A stretch of DNA of 64,000 bases from Paenibacillus rubinfantis (lineage in GTDB: Bacteria > Bacillota > Bacilli > Paenibacillales > Paenibacillaceae), in contig NZ_LN909066.1 of NCBI RefSeq assembly GCF_001486505.1, positions 509,795 to 573,794 on the forward strand. The letters are read 5' to 3'. The position numbers and the translations under genes were made by a program. Positions 17,284 to 25,518 of the stretch are shown piece after piece (position 1 is the stretch's first letter; every line of letters begins with the position of its first letter). The notes beneath the pieces are model-generated. The model was given only the letters and a program-made list of their open reading frames with translations. It had not been told where the DNA came from and searched no databases.

Positions 17284-17313
17284 CAGAACAGATGGGTCTT
17301 CGCAGAACAGATG
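17284..17313. promoter_or_regulatory. Direct-repeat operator for the MocR regulator
   Basis: CAGAACAGATG occurs twice, exactly, at 17284-17294 and 17303-17313 (period 19) in the short divergent region between the EamA and MocR genes. MocR proteins such as GabR and PdxR bind direct repeats near their divergent target. On the minus strand a TATGAT -10 for eamA lies just beyond (near 17260). Confidence 0.6.
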
Positions 17314-17361
17314 CTTAGGCGTTTCGCATAAAATGGATTCATGGTGCAAGGAGGGAAGGCG

Positions 17362-18861
17362 ATGAATGCAAGTCCAAAGCCGGAAGAATCCGGCAAGATT
17401 CTCTATCCGCAAGTTTATGATTATATTTGGGATCGTATCCGTAGAGGGGACTGGAGAGCGCATGACAAGCTGCCCTCGGTGCGCGCGTTGGCCGGGGAAC
17501 TGCAGCTCCACCGGTTAACCGTCTTTCGGGCATACGGCTTATTGAAAGAACACGGGATCGTTTACGTCAAGGAGAAGTCCGGTTATTACGTTTCTGGAGA
17601 ACTGCCGTATGCAGATCCCGCCGAACCCCATGGTGAAACTACTACATTTTCTCTTCCAGCCACCGCTGGAGCCGGCGAGAAGCCGCTCCACGGCCCCCGG
17701 TATGGAGTTGGACGATTGCAAAACGCCTTAAACGAAATCCACCAAATCCCAGCCGTCTACTCGTTCTCCCAGGCGCTAATCGATCCGAACCTGCTGCCGA
17801 ACCTGTTCCTGTCGGACCACGTGAAGCAGGTGTTCGACCGTTATCCCAAGCTGCTTGGCACCTACTCCTCCGTCCAGGGGGACGACGAGCTGCGGGAACT
17901 TCTCAGTGCGGATATGCAACGTAAGGATAAGCTTCAAGTCTCCGCCGACGAGCTGCTGATTACCACCGGCGGTCAGCAAGCGATCGATCTACTCGCCGGT
18001 GTGTTCCTTCGCCCCCTGGATTACGTCCTTGTGGAGCGCCCCACCTACAGCTCTGCACTCGACTGCTTCCGCCAGCGAGGCGCTCGTCTCCTCCCGGTGG
18101 AGATTCATCGGGACGGGTACGACCTCGACCTGGTCGAGGCTTGCCTGAAGCGCCATAAACCCCGGATGTTTTATATGAATCCAACGTTTCATAATCCAAC
18201 GGGATTTACGGTTCCGGCGGCCCAACGCAAGCGGCTGGTGGAGCTGGCGGAGCGGTACGGCTGCCTGATCGTCGAAGATGATGCGGTTCATGACGTTTAC
18301 TTCGATGCGCCACCTCCTCCACCTCTCTATTCCTATGATACGGAGGGTTGGGTCGTCTACCTGCGCAGCTTCAGCAAGTATTTGGCACCCGGGCTGCGCA
18401 TTTGCGCCGTGGCCGCACGATCGGCCGTGATGGCCCCGCTGCTGACCGCTAAATCGCTGGCCGATAACGGCACGCCGCTCGTTAACCAGAAGCTGTTCCA
18501 GCATTGCTTCGAATCGGAGCGGCTCCAGCAGCACCTGGAGAAGCTCCGCACCGCGCTGCAAATGCGCCGGGACGTGATGGAGCAAGCACTTGGTGCCGGA
18601 CCCGGCGCCTGGCAGTGGTATCGTCCGCAGGGCGGGTTGAACTTGTGGGTCCGCCTGCCCGATGGCATCACCGCGGATCAACTGCTCTCCGAGAGCGTCC
18701 GCAACGGGATCACGTTCGTTCCCGGAACGATCTGCGATTCGTTGGGTGAAATGAAAAGCTGGATTCGGCTCAGCTATTCGTTTGTGAATGAAACGCGGAC
18801 GCGCGAAGGCATTCATACGCTGGTCCAGTTGGCTGAGCAACTGGCTCGTCATCGCGTATAA
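17362..18861 (+). CDS. MocR-type regulator: GntR DNA-binding domain fused to aminotransferase domain
   Basis: PLP-dependent transcription factor, 499 residues. Residues about 10-80 are a GntR winged helix (LPSVRALAGELQLHRLTVFRAYGLLKEHGI is the recognition region); from about 110 onward comes a class I aminotransferase fold with TTGGQQAIDLLAGVF, MNPTFHNPTG, VEDDAVHDVYFD and the PLP lysine in YLRSFSKYLAPGLRI. Start ATG 17362, seven bases after AGGAGGG; the in-frame ATG at 17341 lacks a site. It is divergent from an EamA exporter with a direct repeat between, the usual layout for a MocR activator/repressor and its target. Ligand unknown. Confidence 0.92.
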   Translation: MNASPKPEESGKILYPQVYDYIWDRIRRGDWRAHDKLPSVRALAGELQLHRLTVFRAYGLLKEHGIVYVKEKSGYYVSGELPYADPAEPHGETTTFSLPATAGAGEKPLHGPRYGVGRLQNALNEIHQIPAVYSFSQALIDPNLLPNLFLSDHVKQVFDRYPKLLGTYSSVQGDDELRELLSADMQRKDKLQVSADELLITTGGQQAIDLLAGVFLRPLDYVLVERPTYSSALDCFRQRGARLLPVEIHRDGYDLDLVEACLKRHKPRMFYMNPTFHNPTGFTVPAAQRKRLVELAERYGCLIVEDDAVHDVYFDAPPPPPLYSYDTEGWVVYLRSFSKYLAPGLRICAVAARSAVMAPLLTAKSLADNGTPLVNQKLFQHCFESERLQQHLEKLRTALQMRRDVMEQALGAGPGAWQWYRPQGGLNLWVRLPDGITADQLLSESVRNGITFVPGTICDSLGEMKSWIRLSYSFVNETRTREGIHTLVQLAEQLARHRV

Positions 18862-18933
18862 ACCTAAAAACAGCCGCCTTCCCATTTTCAGGTCAGAAAG
18901 CAGCTGTTATCGTTGGATGGGGCCTTGGCCAGC

Positions 18934-19161
18934 TTATACCTCCCTAGAGTGGGGGGTATGCTCTTTCCTCCGGGCTTCCTTCTTCTTTGGCTTAGGAAGC
19001 TGTCCGGCCCATAAGGAGAGGGAGAATGGGATCATGCCAAACCAGCGCCGGGTCCACGGTTCCTTCACCTTGGACCGTTCGCGGCGCACTTCTCGCGGCA
19101 TTTCTACGTAATCCACTACCCGTTCGGTGATGTATTTGACCAGCTCGTCGCCTTTGGCCAT
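18934..19161 (-). CDS. yqzE: YqzE family small protein
   Basis: Conserved small protein of Bacillales with no assigned function, 75 residues. The opening GDELVKYITERVVDYVE, the central RRWFGMIPFSLSLW and a strongly basic C-terminus (KPKKKEARRKEH) match the YqzE pattern. A single short hydrophobic stretch sits in the middle. Start ATG 19161 follows AGGAG at nine bases. It stands alone on the minus strand between the MocR gene and the amidase; in B. subtilis the homologue lies beside the comG competence operon, which is not present here. Confidence 0.82.
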   Translation of the reverse strand: MAKGDELVKYITERVVDYVEMPREVRRERSKVKEPWTRRWFGMIPFSLSLWAGQLPKPKKKEARRKEHTPHSREV

Positions 19162-19329
19162 GGAGAAAAACTCCTTTCCAGCTTTGTCGTTCTTCGTTAG
19201 CTTTAGTTTGCTCCGATTCCCTCCACCTTAAACCCGCACGTCACCAGGCATCTATCCACTGCCGCAGATGCATGATTTCCCCGCCGCAGGTTCACTCTAT
19301 AGGAGTAGACCCCCTGAAAGGTGAGACAA

Positions 19330-20031
19330 ATGGGAAAGATGATACGAAGCCTGCTAGCGCTAATGATGACGGTCTCCACTGTCCTGGGACTCGGGATTCC
19401 CCCGGCTGCGGCGGATGAAGGCAAAGACCTCAGGCACGCCTTCCCCGAGCCGGTAATCCTGATCGATGCCGGTCACGGCGGAATTGACGGAGGCACGTCT
19501 TATGAACAAATTCTGGAAAAGGATATCAATCTCGAAATCGGTCGACGGCTTTACGTCGTCCTAAGAAGTCACGGCTACCGCACCATTCTCAATCGGACAG
19601 GAGATTACGCTTTAAGCGACGACAATCGCTGGCTGCGAAGCCGCTCGCGGCACCTCCGGGATTTGGCGCAACGCAAGGAGCTCAGCGAACAGCTTCCCGC
19701 TTCGATCGTTGTCAGCCTGCATGTCAACTGGGGCCGGAACGCTTCGAAACGCGGGCCGCTGGTCCTCCATCAAAATGAAGGACGCAGCGCGTTGCTGGCC
19801 GCTTCGATTCAGCGGTCACTGGAACGCTTCTACCGGCTGGACGCCCCCCGAACTCCGGAGCTCGGCAAGCCGTTTTATTTACTAAACCATATCGATTGCC
19901 CGGCCGTCATCGTAGAGACAGGTTTCCTCAGCAACGCTGAAGACCGCGCGATTCTGACGAACCGGCGCGGTCAACAGAGAATTGCCGAAGCATTGTATCA
20001 CGGCATTACCGAATATTTTACGGTAATGTAA
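19330..20031 (+). CDS. N-acetylmuramoyl-L-alanine amidase (amidase_3)
   Basis: Zinc amidase that cuts the bond between muramic acid and the peptide stem of peptidoglycan; exported. About 233 residues: signal peptide (LLALMMTVSTVLGLGIPPAAA), then the catalytic domain with the first zinc ligand in LIDAGHGGIDGG, the second Glu near EKDINLEIG, the third ligand in VSLHVNWG, and the catalytic Glu in AVIVETGFLSN. Length and simplicity recall CwlD, the spore-cortex amidase, but the match is not specific enough to name it. Start ATG 19330 with AAAGGTGA upstream. The 3' end overlaps the convergent deacetylase gene by 14 bases. Confidence 0.88.
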   Translation: MGKMIRSLLALMMTVSTVLGLGIPPAAADEGKDLRHAFPEPVILIDAGHGGIDGGTSYEQILEKDINLEIGRRLYVVLRSHGYRTILNRTGDYALSDDNRWLRSRSRHLRDLAQRKELSEQLPASIVVSLHVNWGRNASKRGPLVLHQNEGRSALLAASIQRSLERFYRLDAPRTPELGKPFYLLNHIDCPAVIVETGFLSNAEDRAILTNRRGQQRIAEALYHGITEYFTVM

Positions 20032-20935
20032 ACCCCGGTCCCGGCTGAACGCCGGGGCTGATTTGTTCCCGGGCCAGTTCGCTGATCCCGATGAACTGGA
20101 TGCCTTCCGCCTGTAAGATCGGGATGTTCTTTCTCAGTGCGGCCGCCGTTTGCTTGCCCTGGATACCCACATGCCCGATGGTCACGCAGCTGTCGCGGTT
20201 TTCTTTCTCCAACAAAGCAAGGACTTGCTTTAGTTGTCCGGTGACATGCTCTACGCTGCCCACATCGTCCAAGAAGACATCATTTTCAATTCGAGGCAAT
20301 CCCTTTTGTACGCTTAAACGTGGGATGACAGACCGGTAGTTGGTTTTGCTGTCCACGAAAAATAACCCCCGCTCGCGGCAAACGTCCAAAATTACCGACA
20401 TCACGCGTTCGTCCCCGGTCACCTTCGAGCCCATATGGTTGTTCATCCCAACGGCATAAGGGACTTGTTCAATCGCTGCTTCGACCCTTTGACGAATCTC
20501 CTCATCCGTCATGTTCGAGAGAATCGCCCCGGGGCCAAGCCACTCCGGCTTACCTTGCTTCGGCTCCATTGGCAGATGGATGATCACGTCATGCCCGCGT
20601 TCATGCGCCCGCCGTGCATCCTCCTGCGTGGTTTCCAGAAACGGCATGACGGCAACAGTTAATTTGATCGGAAGATCCAGGATCTCGTCCGTCCCGTCCA
20701 TCCGATTGCCCAAATCGTCGATAATAATCGCGAGCTTATGGGCTGACCGTGTCCGTTGGCTGTCCGCTGTTGCTTCCGTCTTCTGCCCATCTGCATTATC
20801 CGGTCGTGTGGTCTCTTCCGGTACACCGGCAAACGAAGCGGCTCGTCCGCTGGCAGGAGTCGTCAGCAGCAAGGCTGCCAGGCAAGACACCGCCAGCATC
20901 GGCAACCTTCGAACCACGCCTTTGAAAATGGACAT
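20018..20935 (-). CDS. Divergent polysaccharide deacetylase family protein
   Basis: Exported protein of the 'divergent polysaccharide deacetylase' (YibQ-like) family, 305 residues. After a signal peptide (LPMLAVSCLAALLLTTPASG) and a variable linker, the domain starts with KLAIIIDDLGN and carries HDVIIHLPMEP, AVGMNNHMGSKVT and VTIGHVGI, the family's conserved Asp/His positions. Enzymatic activity of this family is not established. ATG 20935 follows AGGAGGGAG. Tail-to-tail overlap of 14 bases with the amidase gene; no terminator separates them. Both act, presumably, on cell-wall polymers. Confidence 0.88.
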   Translation of the reverse strand: MSIFKGVVRRLPMLAVSCLAALLLTTPASGRAASFAGVPEETTRPDNADGQKTEATADSQRTRSAHKLAIIIDDLGNRMDGTDEILDLPIKLTVAVMPFLETTQEDARRAHERGHDVIIHLPMEPKQGKPEWLGPGAILSNMTDEEIRQRVEAAIEQVPYAVGMNNHMGSKVTGDERVMSVILDVCRERGLFFVDSKTNYRSVIPRLSVQKGLPRIENDVFLDDVGSVEHVTGQLKQVLALLEKENRDSCVTIGHVGIQGKQTAAALRKNIPILQAEGIQFIGISELAREQISPGVQPGPGFTLP

Positions 20936-20972
20936 TCGAACTCCCTCCTTTCCATTCCATCGCCAGTGAAGT

Positions 20973-21497
20973 TTAGATGAAACTTCCGCGAAATTCCCAT
21001 CGCCGCGTCAGGCACGTCCAGACCAAGTCAACCGCAAATAAGAGCAGCAGCACTGGGCCCGCCACGTTCCAAACCGAAGCGACGCTTTGATACGCCTGCT
21101 CCGCTAGGGGATGGATCCCTTTCAGCATCAATGCCGACAGGATCCCCCAATACAAAGAAAACCGCAGGCATACATGGCCGCCTAGCTGATAACGAAGCCC
21201 CGAATAATCCCACCATCTGCGTCCAAACATCGTCAGCAGCAAATAGCCGCTGATCCCTTCTACAACGGTTGGAATGATCAGGCAAAGCAGTGCAGCGACC
21301 AGCAGCCAGCCCCCTCCTCCTTCAGGCACAAGCGCCAACAGAAGCAGCGGGGCGACGCCGTACATCGGCTTATACGGGCCCTTCAGAAATCCCTCCTTCC
21401 AGAAGACCCCCTGCGTAAAAAAGCTATACACATTTTCGAGCAACCAGCCAAACAGCGAATACAGCAGAAAATAGAAACCGATCTCTTCCGCCGTCAT
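20973..21497 (-). CDS. Multi-spanning membrane protein (putative ABC-transporter permease, PF06541-like)
   Basis: About 174 residues with four or five hydrophobic spans; the opening IGFYFLLYSLFGWLLENVYS and the following FLKGPYKPMYG are characteristic of the family annotated as putative ABC-transporter permease, for which transport has not been shown. The frame extends upstream to 21632, but ATG 21497 has AAAGGAGG in place and begins at the conserved motif. It is probably in one transcript with the deacetylase gene, 37 bases downstream. Confidence 0.75.
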   Translation of the reverse strand: MTAEEIGFYFLLYSLFGWLLENVYSFFTQGVFWKEGFLKGPYKPMYGVAPLLLLALVPEGGGGWLLVAALLCLIIPTVVEGISGYLLLTMFGRRWWDYSGLRYQLGGHVCLRFSLYWGILSALMLKGIHPLAEQAYQSVASVWNVAGPVLLLLFAVDLVWTCLTRRWEFRGSFI

Positions 21498-21633
21498 GGA
21501 CACCAACCTCCTTTCAGCTAGTATGACTGTCCCTGTCGAGAAACATGCGCAACCGTTCGCTACCTGCGCACCAGGGTCACAAATAAAGGTAAAAAATACC
21601 CTTATTACCGCGAAAAAGCCCTTTTTGAACAAA

Positions 21634-21782
21634 ATAGCGGTATTTGATGGTCTTATTTTTCCGCAGGAGCCCCAATTGGGGCAGTTTTGCTCCTGTCGGA
21701 CCGAAATAAGGCCATTTTATACCGCTATTTGCTCCAAAGGAGGAGCCAAATCACCGGATATAAGGCCATTTTGTACCGCTAT
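21634..21782. repeat. Cluster of three 23-bp intergenic repeats forming an inverted repeat
   Basis: ATAAGGCCATTTTATACCGCTAT at 21706-21728 recurs with one change at 21760-21782 and, in reverse orientation with changes, at 21634-21656. The first and second orientation pair also share CAGGAGC arms around CCCCAATTGGGGC, so the block 21632-21730 can fold into one long imperfect hairpin. A REP/MITE-like family is likely. Confidence 0.6.
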
Positions 21783-21816
21783 CCTCCCGGGGTTGCCGCA
21801 ACCGCCGCCCCCCAAC

Positions 21817-21857
21817 AAAAAACCAGCCCCCACCACCAAGTGGTGAGGGCTGGTTTT
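21817..21857. terminator. Hairpin terminator of the aldo/keto reductase region
   Basis: AAACCAGCCCCCACCAC / GTGGTGAGGGCTGGTTTT makes a strong stem flanked by A and T runs; it lies downstream of the minus-strand reductase gene. Confidence 0.6.
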
Positions 21858-21872
21858 GGTGAGGGCTGGTTT
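21841..21872. repeat. Exact 16-bp tandem duplication
   Basis: TGGTGAGGGCTGGTTT occurs twice back to back (21841-21856, 21857-21872), duplicating one arm of the adjacent terminator stem. Confidence 0.8.
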
Positions 21873-21925
21873 ACTAGTAGCTATGCCATTGTCCGCCATC
21901 GCCATCCACGTGCAAAAACACGCCG

Positions 21926-22903
21926 TTACATTCCCAGCACGGGATGAGGCACGTACGGTTCTTCGAGTCGGGCGACTTCCTCCGGCGTCAACCGGAGCGA
22001 CACCGCGGCAACCGCGTCCTCCAGATGATGGGGTTTCGTCGCGCCCACAATCGGCGCGGTGACCGGGGATTTTTGCAGCACCCAGGCCAAGGCGACCTGG
22101 GCGCGCGGCACGCCGCGCTGCGCAGCGACCTCGGCAACGCGCTCGACCACCTTGCGGTCGGCTTCTGCCGTCACCGCATACAGACGCTGGCCAAATAAGT
22201 CGCTTTGCGAGCGCTCGCTTTGCTCGTCCCAATCGCGGGTTAACCGGCCGCGGGCCAGCGGGCTCCACGGAATCACGCCGATATTTTCCGCTTCACATAG
22301 CGGCAGCATCTCGCGCTCTTCTTCCCGGTACAGCAGATTCAAATAGTTTTGCATGGAGACGAACCTTGTCCATCCGTGCCGCTCCGCCGTGTGGAGCGCT
22401 TTGAGAAATTGCCAGGCATACATCGAGGAAGCCCCGATGTAACGGGCTTTCCCCGCTTTGACGACGTCATGGAGCGCCTCCATCGTTTCTTCGATTGGCG
22501 TCGCGGGGTCCCAGCGGTGTATCTGATACAGATCGACGTAATCCGTCCCTAGACGCTTAAGGCTATGGTCGATTTCCGTCAGGATCGCTTTGCGCGACAA
22601 GCCTCCACCATTGGGTCCGGGACGCATCCGCCCATGTACTTTGGTGGCGATCACGATTTCGTCGCGGTTAGCGAAGTCCCGAAGCGCTCGCCCGACGATC
22701 TCTTCGCTGGTCCCATCGGAGTACACGTTTGCCGTGTCGAAAAAATTGATCCCCAGCTCAAGCGCCTTGCGAATAAACGGGCGGCTGTCTTCCTCCTTCA
22801 ACGACCAGGGATGCGCCCCGCGGTCCGGTTCCCCATAACTCATGCAGCCCAAACAAATGCGCGACACCTCCAAGCCGGTTCGGCCCAGCTTCACATATTC
22901 CAT
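21926..22903 (-). CDS. Aldo/keto reductase
   Basis: NADPH-dependent carbonyl reductase with a TIM barrel, 325 residues, cytoplasmic. The N-terminal GRTGLEVSRICLGCMSYG, catalytic Asp/Tyr in NFFDTANVYSDGTSEE, catalytic Lys in VIATKVHGRM, the His of YQIHRWDP, and the C-terminal cofactor loop around VGATKPHHLEDA are intact. This set resembles the AKR group of general stress proteins and YajO/Gsp69-like reductases. ATG 22903 has GGAGGG eight bases upstream; a seven-residue longer frame lacks one. It stands alone; substrate unknown. Confidence 0.9.
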   Translation of the reverse strand: MEYVKLGRTGLEVSRICLGCMSYGEPDRGAHPWSLKEEDSRPFIRKALELGINFFDTANVYSDGTSEEIVGRALRDFANRDEIVIATKVHGRMRPGPNGGGLSRKAILTEIDHSLKRLGTDYVDLYQIHRWDPATPIEETMEALHDVVKAGKARYIGASSMYAWQFLKALHTAERHGWTRFVSMQNYLNLLYREEEREMLPLCEAENIGVIPWSPLARGRLTRDWDEQSERSQSDLFGQRLYAVTAEADRKVVERVAEVAAQRGVPRAQVALAWVLQKSPVTAPIVGATKPHHLEDAVAAVSLRLTPEEVARLEEPYVPHPVLGM

Positions 22904-22977
22904 ACGAATATCCCTCCCGCTCACCTCGTAAATTTTACTTTTTTTGCCTCTCCATTATAACGTAATAGCACGACAGC

Positions 22978-23511
22978 TTACACTGATGACCGTTCGATAA
23001 AAAGCAGCGGAATCTCAAAGGTCGTGATATTCAGCATCTTGGCGATCGGCTGGTTATCGAAACCAACCAAGGCCAGCATGCCGGCGGCAACCTAATCGCT
23101 GGTCACCAGCAATGCCGTCGGCGGATCCTCCATCCGCCCGATCCGTTCCATTATCCATTCCCCGTCTTCCAGCAGGGCGCAATCATAGAAGACGTAATCC
23201 GGACGGTACACCTGGTGCTTGCTGGCAAGGAAATCCCGATAGGCCGCGGTTCGTCTCAAGCTGTTGGGACTGGATTTGCGAGCCAGACAATATCCGATCT
23301 TTTGATGTCCTTTTTTCCACAAATAATGAAGCGCCCGGGTAAAGCTGTCGTAATGGTCAAAAAAGATCCGGGCTGACGTAGGGGTGGTCGTTGATGCGAA
23401 AATGGAACAGCGCCACGCCTACTGGCTCCAGCTCTTGGACCAATCGGTCGATTGCCTGGAAGAAATCCTGCTGAAGCTGCCAGTACCGCAGAACGTTTAG
23501 CTGCGATCCTA
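22978..23511 (-). pseudogene. Remnant of a LacI/GalR-type sensor domain regulator
   Basis: Minus-strand sequence that reads like the sugar-sensing half of a LacI-family repressor: QLNVLRYWQLQQDFFQAIDR, then in a different frame ARIFFDHYDSFTRALHYLW and KKGHQKIGYCLA, then LLVTSD, a TAG stop at 23092-23094 where Gln would be expected, and VAAGMLALVGFDNQPIAKM to the final TAA. So there is one frameshift near 23390-23410, one nonsense codon, and no DNA-binding N-terminus: the fragment begins where the neighbouring gene ends. It cannot make a working repressor. The family call rests on the GH-x-x-IGY and GFDN motifs. Confidence 0.6.
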
Positions 23512-24258
23512 TTAAAGACTGTACCGGGACGAAATCAGCTTTAGCCATGTTTCCGCCGTATGGGGTGAGATGTTTTCTGATAATCTCGCTCCCGCAAGGA
23601 TCGGTAACCAGGATAAGATTTCGTCCTTGGAGAACCGACTTTTCTCGCAATATAATTGCAGGTACAGATCGGCGATTTCTTCAGACAATTCATGATAGAG
23701 TATATAGGATCGGCAGACATCCGCTCGAACGTCCCCTCTCGTCGAATCGACTCAGTCGATAACGAACAGTTCCGTATCGGTCTGAATCAGGTTATATACG
23801 TGAAAATCGCCGTGACAGAGCCCGGTTCCCTCCGGCTGATCCTGCAATCGGCGCAGCAGCTCTTCTTGCCATCGAAGAGTTAAACCAGAGGCTGCGATCT
23901 TTATCGCAAGCCGTTCCGTCATTGCAGGCCAAGAACTAGCTTTCACCCCGTGAATCCGAATCTGCATCTCCGCGGCCTGGCTCAGGTAATAAGCCACTTT
24001 CCCAGGCTCGTGCCGGATCTGTTCCCCTAAAGTTGGTCCGGGAACATACTCCATCACGATCGCCTGCTGCCCGTCTATCCGCTCAAGGCCGTGTACCTTC
24101 GGTACCGGCAGCCCGCAGGCGTAAGCCCATTGCTGCTTTTCGGCTTCGCGGCCAGCCTCATCAGGCGGCAAATCCGGTTTAAATCGTTTTAAGATTTTCC
24201 CTTTATACCTATAAATTTCAGCCGTGTTGCCTCTGCCTATTGGCTGATCCAACTCCAT
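23512..24258 (-). pseudogene. Aminoglycoside phosphotransferase-family kinase with premature stop
   Basis: Small-molecule kinase of the APH fold. The first 168 residues contain an N-lobe (IGRGNTAEIYRYKGKILK, with the nucleotide-binding Lys), the hinge VMEYVPGPTL, and the Brenner motif CHGDFHVYNLI. The frame then hits TGA at 23752-23754, exactly where the conserved Trp after VID belongs. Reading on in the same frame gives a normal C-lobe: VDSTRGDVRADVCRSYILYH ... ETWLKLISSRYSL and a TAA at 23512, total 249 codons. One G-to-A change (TGG to TGA) explains the break. Unless the stop is a sequencing error or read through, the product lacks the DxD-side helices and is inactive. Confidence 0.75.
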
Positions 24259-24404
24259 ACTTTCCCCTCCCAGCTAACTTCGATTTTATCACAACCCCCT
24301 GGCTTCAGATCGAGAATTCCTTATCCTCTGATACTTCATGATATAGTAGGAAACAAGCCTATGAAGTGCGAAAAATGCCGGGTCAAGGAGGTTTAATAGA
24401 AATC

Positions 24405-25307
24405 ATGTTTAACCAAATCGTATGTGCGGACAAAGTTGGGCTCGAAGCCTGGGCCTTGGAGGAATTACAGAAGTATTCGAAGCAGGCAATTGTCATGTTC
24501 GATCAAGATCCGCAAAGCAAAGACGAGTTAATAGATCGAATCCAAGGTGCGGATTGCGTGCTGGTCTCCTGGAGAACGAGAATGGATGCTGAGGTGATCG
24601 CAAGCACCCCCTCGCTCCGATATATCGGGATGTGCTGCAGCTTATATGACGAGCGGTCGGCCAACGTGGATATCGCAGCGGCGAGAGCCCGCGGCATCGA
24701 GGTTCGGGGGGTTCGGGATTACGGCGATGAAGGGGTTGCCGAATTTGTCATGAGCGAGCTGATCCGCTTGCTAAAAGGATTGGGCCCGCACCAATGGCAG
24801 AACGAACCCGTCGAGCTGCAACAACGCAAGCTGGGCATCATCGGAATGGGGGCGACCGGAAGGATCCTGGCGCATCGGGCTTCCGCTTTTGGTATGCAAG
24901 TCCGTTATTTCAGCCGGAGTCGCAAGCCGGAATGCGAGCAGGCGGGGTTTACCTATGCCCCACTCCATGAGCTGCTGCAAACCTCGGAGATCATCTCCAT
25001 GCATTTACCTAGAAACACAAAGCTGCTTGGGTCCGAGGAATTCGCCGCTTTGGGTCAAGGCAAAATTCTGGTCAATACCTCTCTTGGGACGCCTTTTGAT
25101 GCCGCTGCCTTTCGGAATTGGATTCAAGCGAGCGGGAACTACGCGATCTTTGATGCGGACGCAGCCGGAGAGTTCAAAGCCGAGCTTCATCGCTACCCTA
25201 AAATCATCTATACCCCGAAAGTGTCGGGTTTCACCCGGGAAGCTAGAGGACGTTTATCCCGCAAAGTATTAGACAATTTAACCCATTATATCGGCACCGC
25301 CGAATAA
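24405..25307 (+). CDS. D-2-hydroxyacid dehydrogenase-like protein with altered active site
   Basis: NAD(P)-binding oxidoreductase fold of the D-isomer 2-hydroxyacid dehydrogenase family, 300 residues. The cofactor loop GIIGMGATGR is intact (near residue 145), and DIAAARARGIEVRGV plus EGVAEFVMSELIRLL fit the family. The usual catalytic Arg in the NTARG motif is Leu here (VNTSLGT), and the catalytic His near the C-terminus is Lys (YTPKVSG), so ordinary 2-hydroxyacid chemistry is doubtful. ATG 24405 is chosen although AAGGAGG is 13 bases away; ATG 24375 is before the ribosome site. Monocistronic, ended by a terminator. Confidence 0.8.
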   Translation: MFNQIVCADKVGLEAWALEELQKYSKQAIVMFDQDPQSKDELIDRIQGADCVLVSWRTRMDAEVIASTPSLRYIGMCCSLYDERSANVDIAAARARGIEVRGVRDYGDEGVAEFVMSELIRLLKGLGPHQWQNEPVELQQRKLGIIGMGATGRILAHRASAFGMQVRYFSRSRKPECEQAGFTYAPLHELLQTSEIISMHLPRNTKLLGSEEFAALGQGKILVNTSLGTPFDAAAFRNWIQASGNYAIFDADAAGEFKAELHRYPKIIYTPKVSGFTREARGRLSRKVLDNLTHYIGTAE

Positions 25308-25314
25308 ACACGAG

Positions 25315-25357
25315 GGCTCTTGGTGTACACCTGACCCGAGCCATCTACCATTTTTTT
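25315..25357 (+). terminator. Intrinsic terminator
   Basis: GGCTC ... GAGCC stem with an inner GGTGTACACC palindrome, followed after eight bases by TTTTTTT. Confidence 0.55.
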
Positions 25358-25441
25358 CTATAATTAGGTATAATATCAATACATCCTAGTTTGGCAGGCT
25401 GTGTCATTCTGAACAGGAAGGAGGTTCGGCAGATCTTATTT

Positions 25442-25455
25442 TGCAAGCGCATTCA
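25442..25455 (+). promoter_or_regulatory. cre site (CcpA operator), perfect consensus
   Basis: TGCAAGCGCATTCA matches TGNAARCGNWWWCA at all 14 positions, 64 bases upstream of the secreted beta-helix protein gene, suggesting carbon catabolite repression of it. Confidence 0.65.
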
Positions 25456-25518
25456 TAGTAAGTTATAGCTATATTATCCAATTGACGATGTGAAATGAAC
25501 ATTTGGGAGGGTACGCAC

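Noticed and set aside
23547..23762. Small plus-strand frames over the kinase remnant
   Set aside because: Minus-strand reading through the single TGA gives a full APH C-lobe, so these are shadows.
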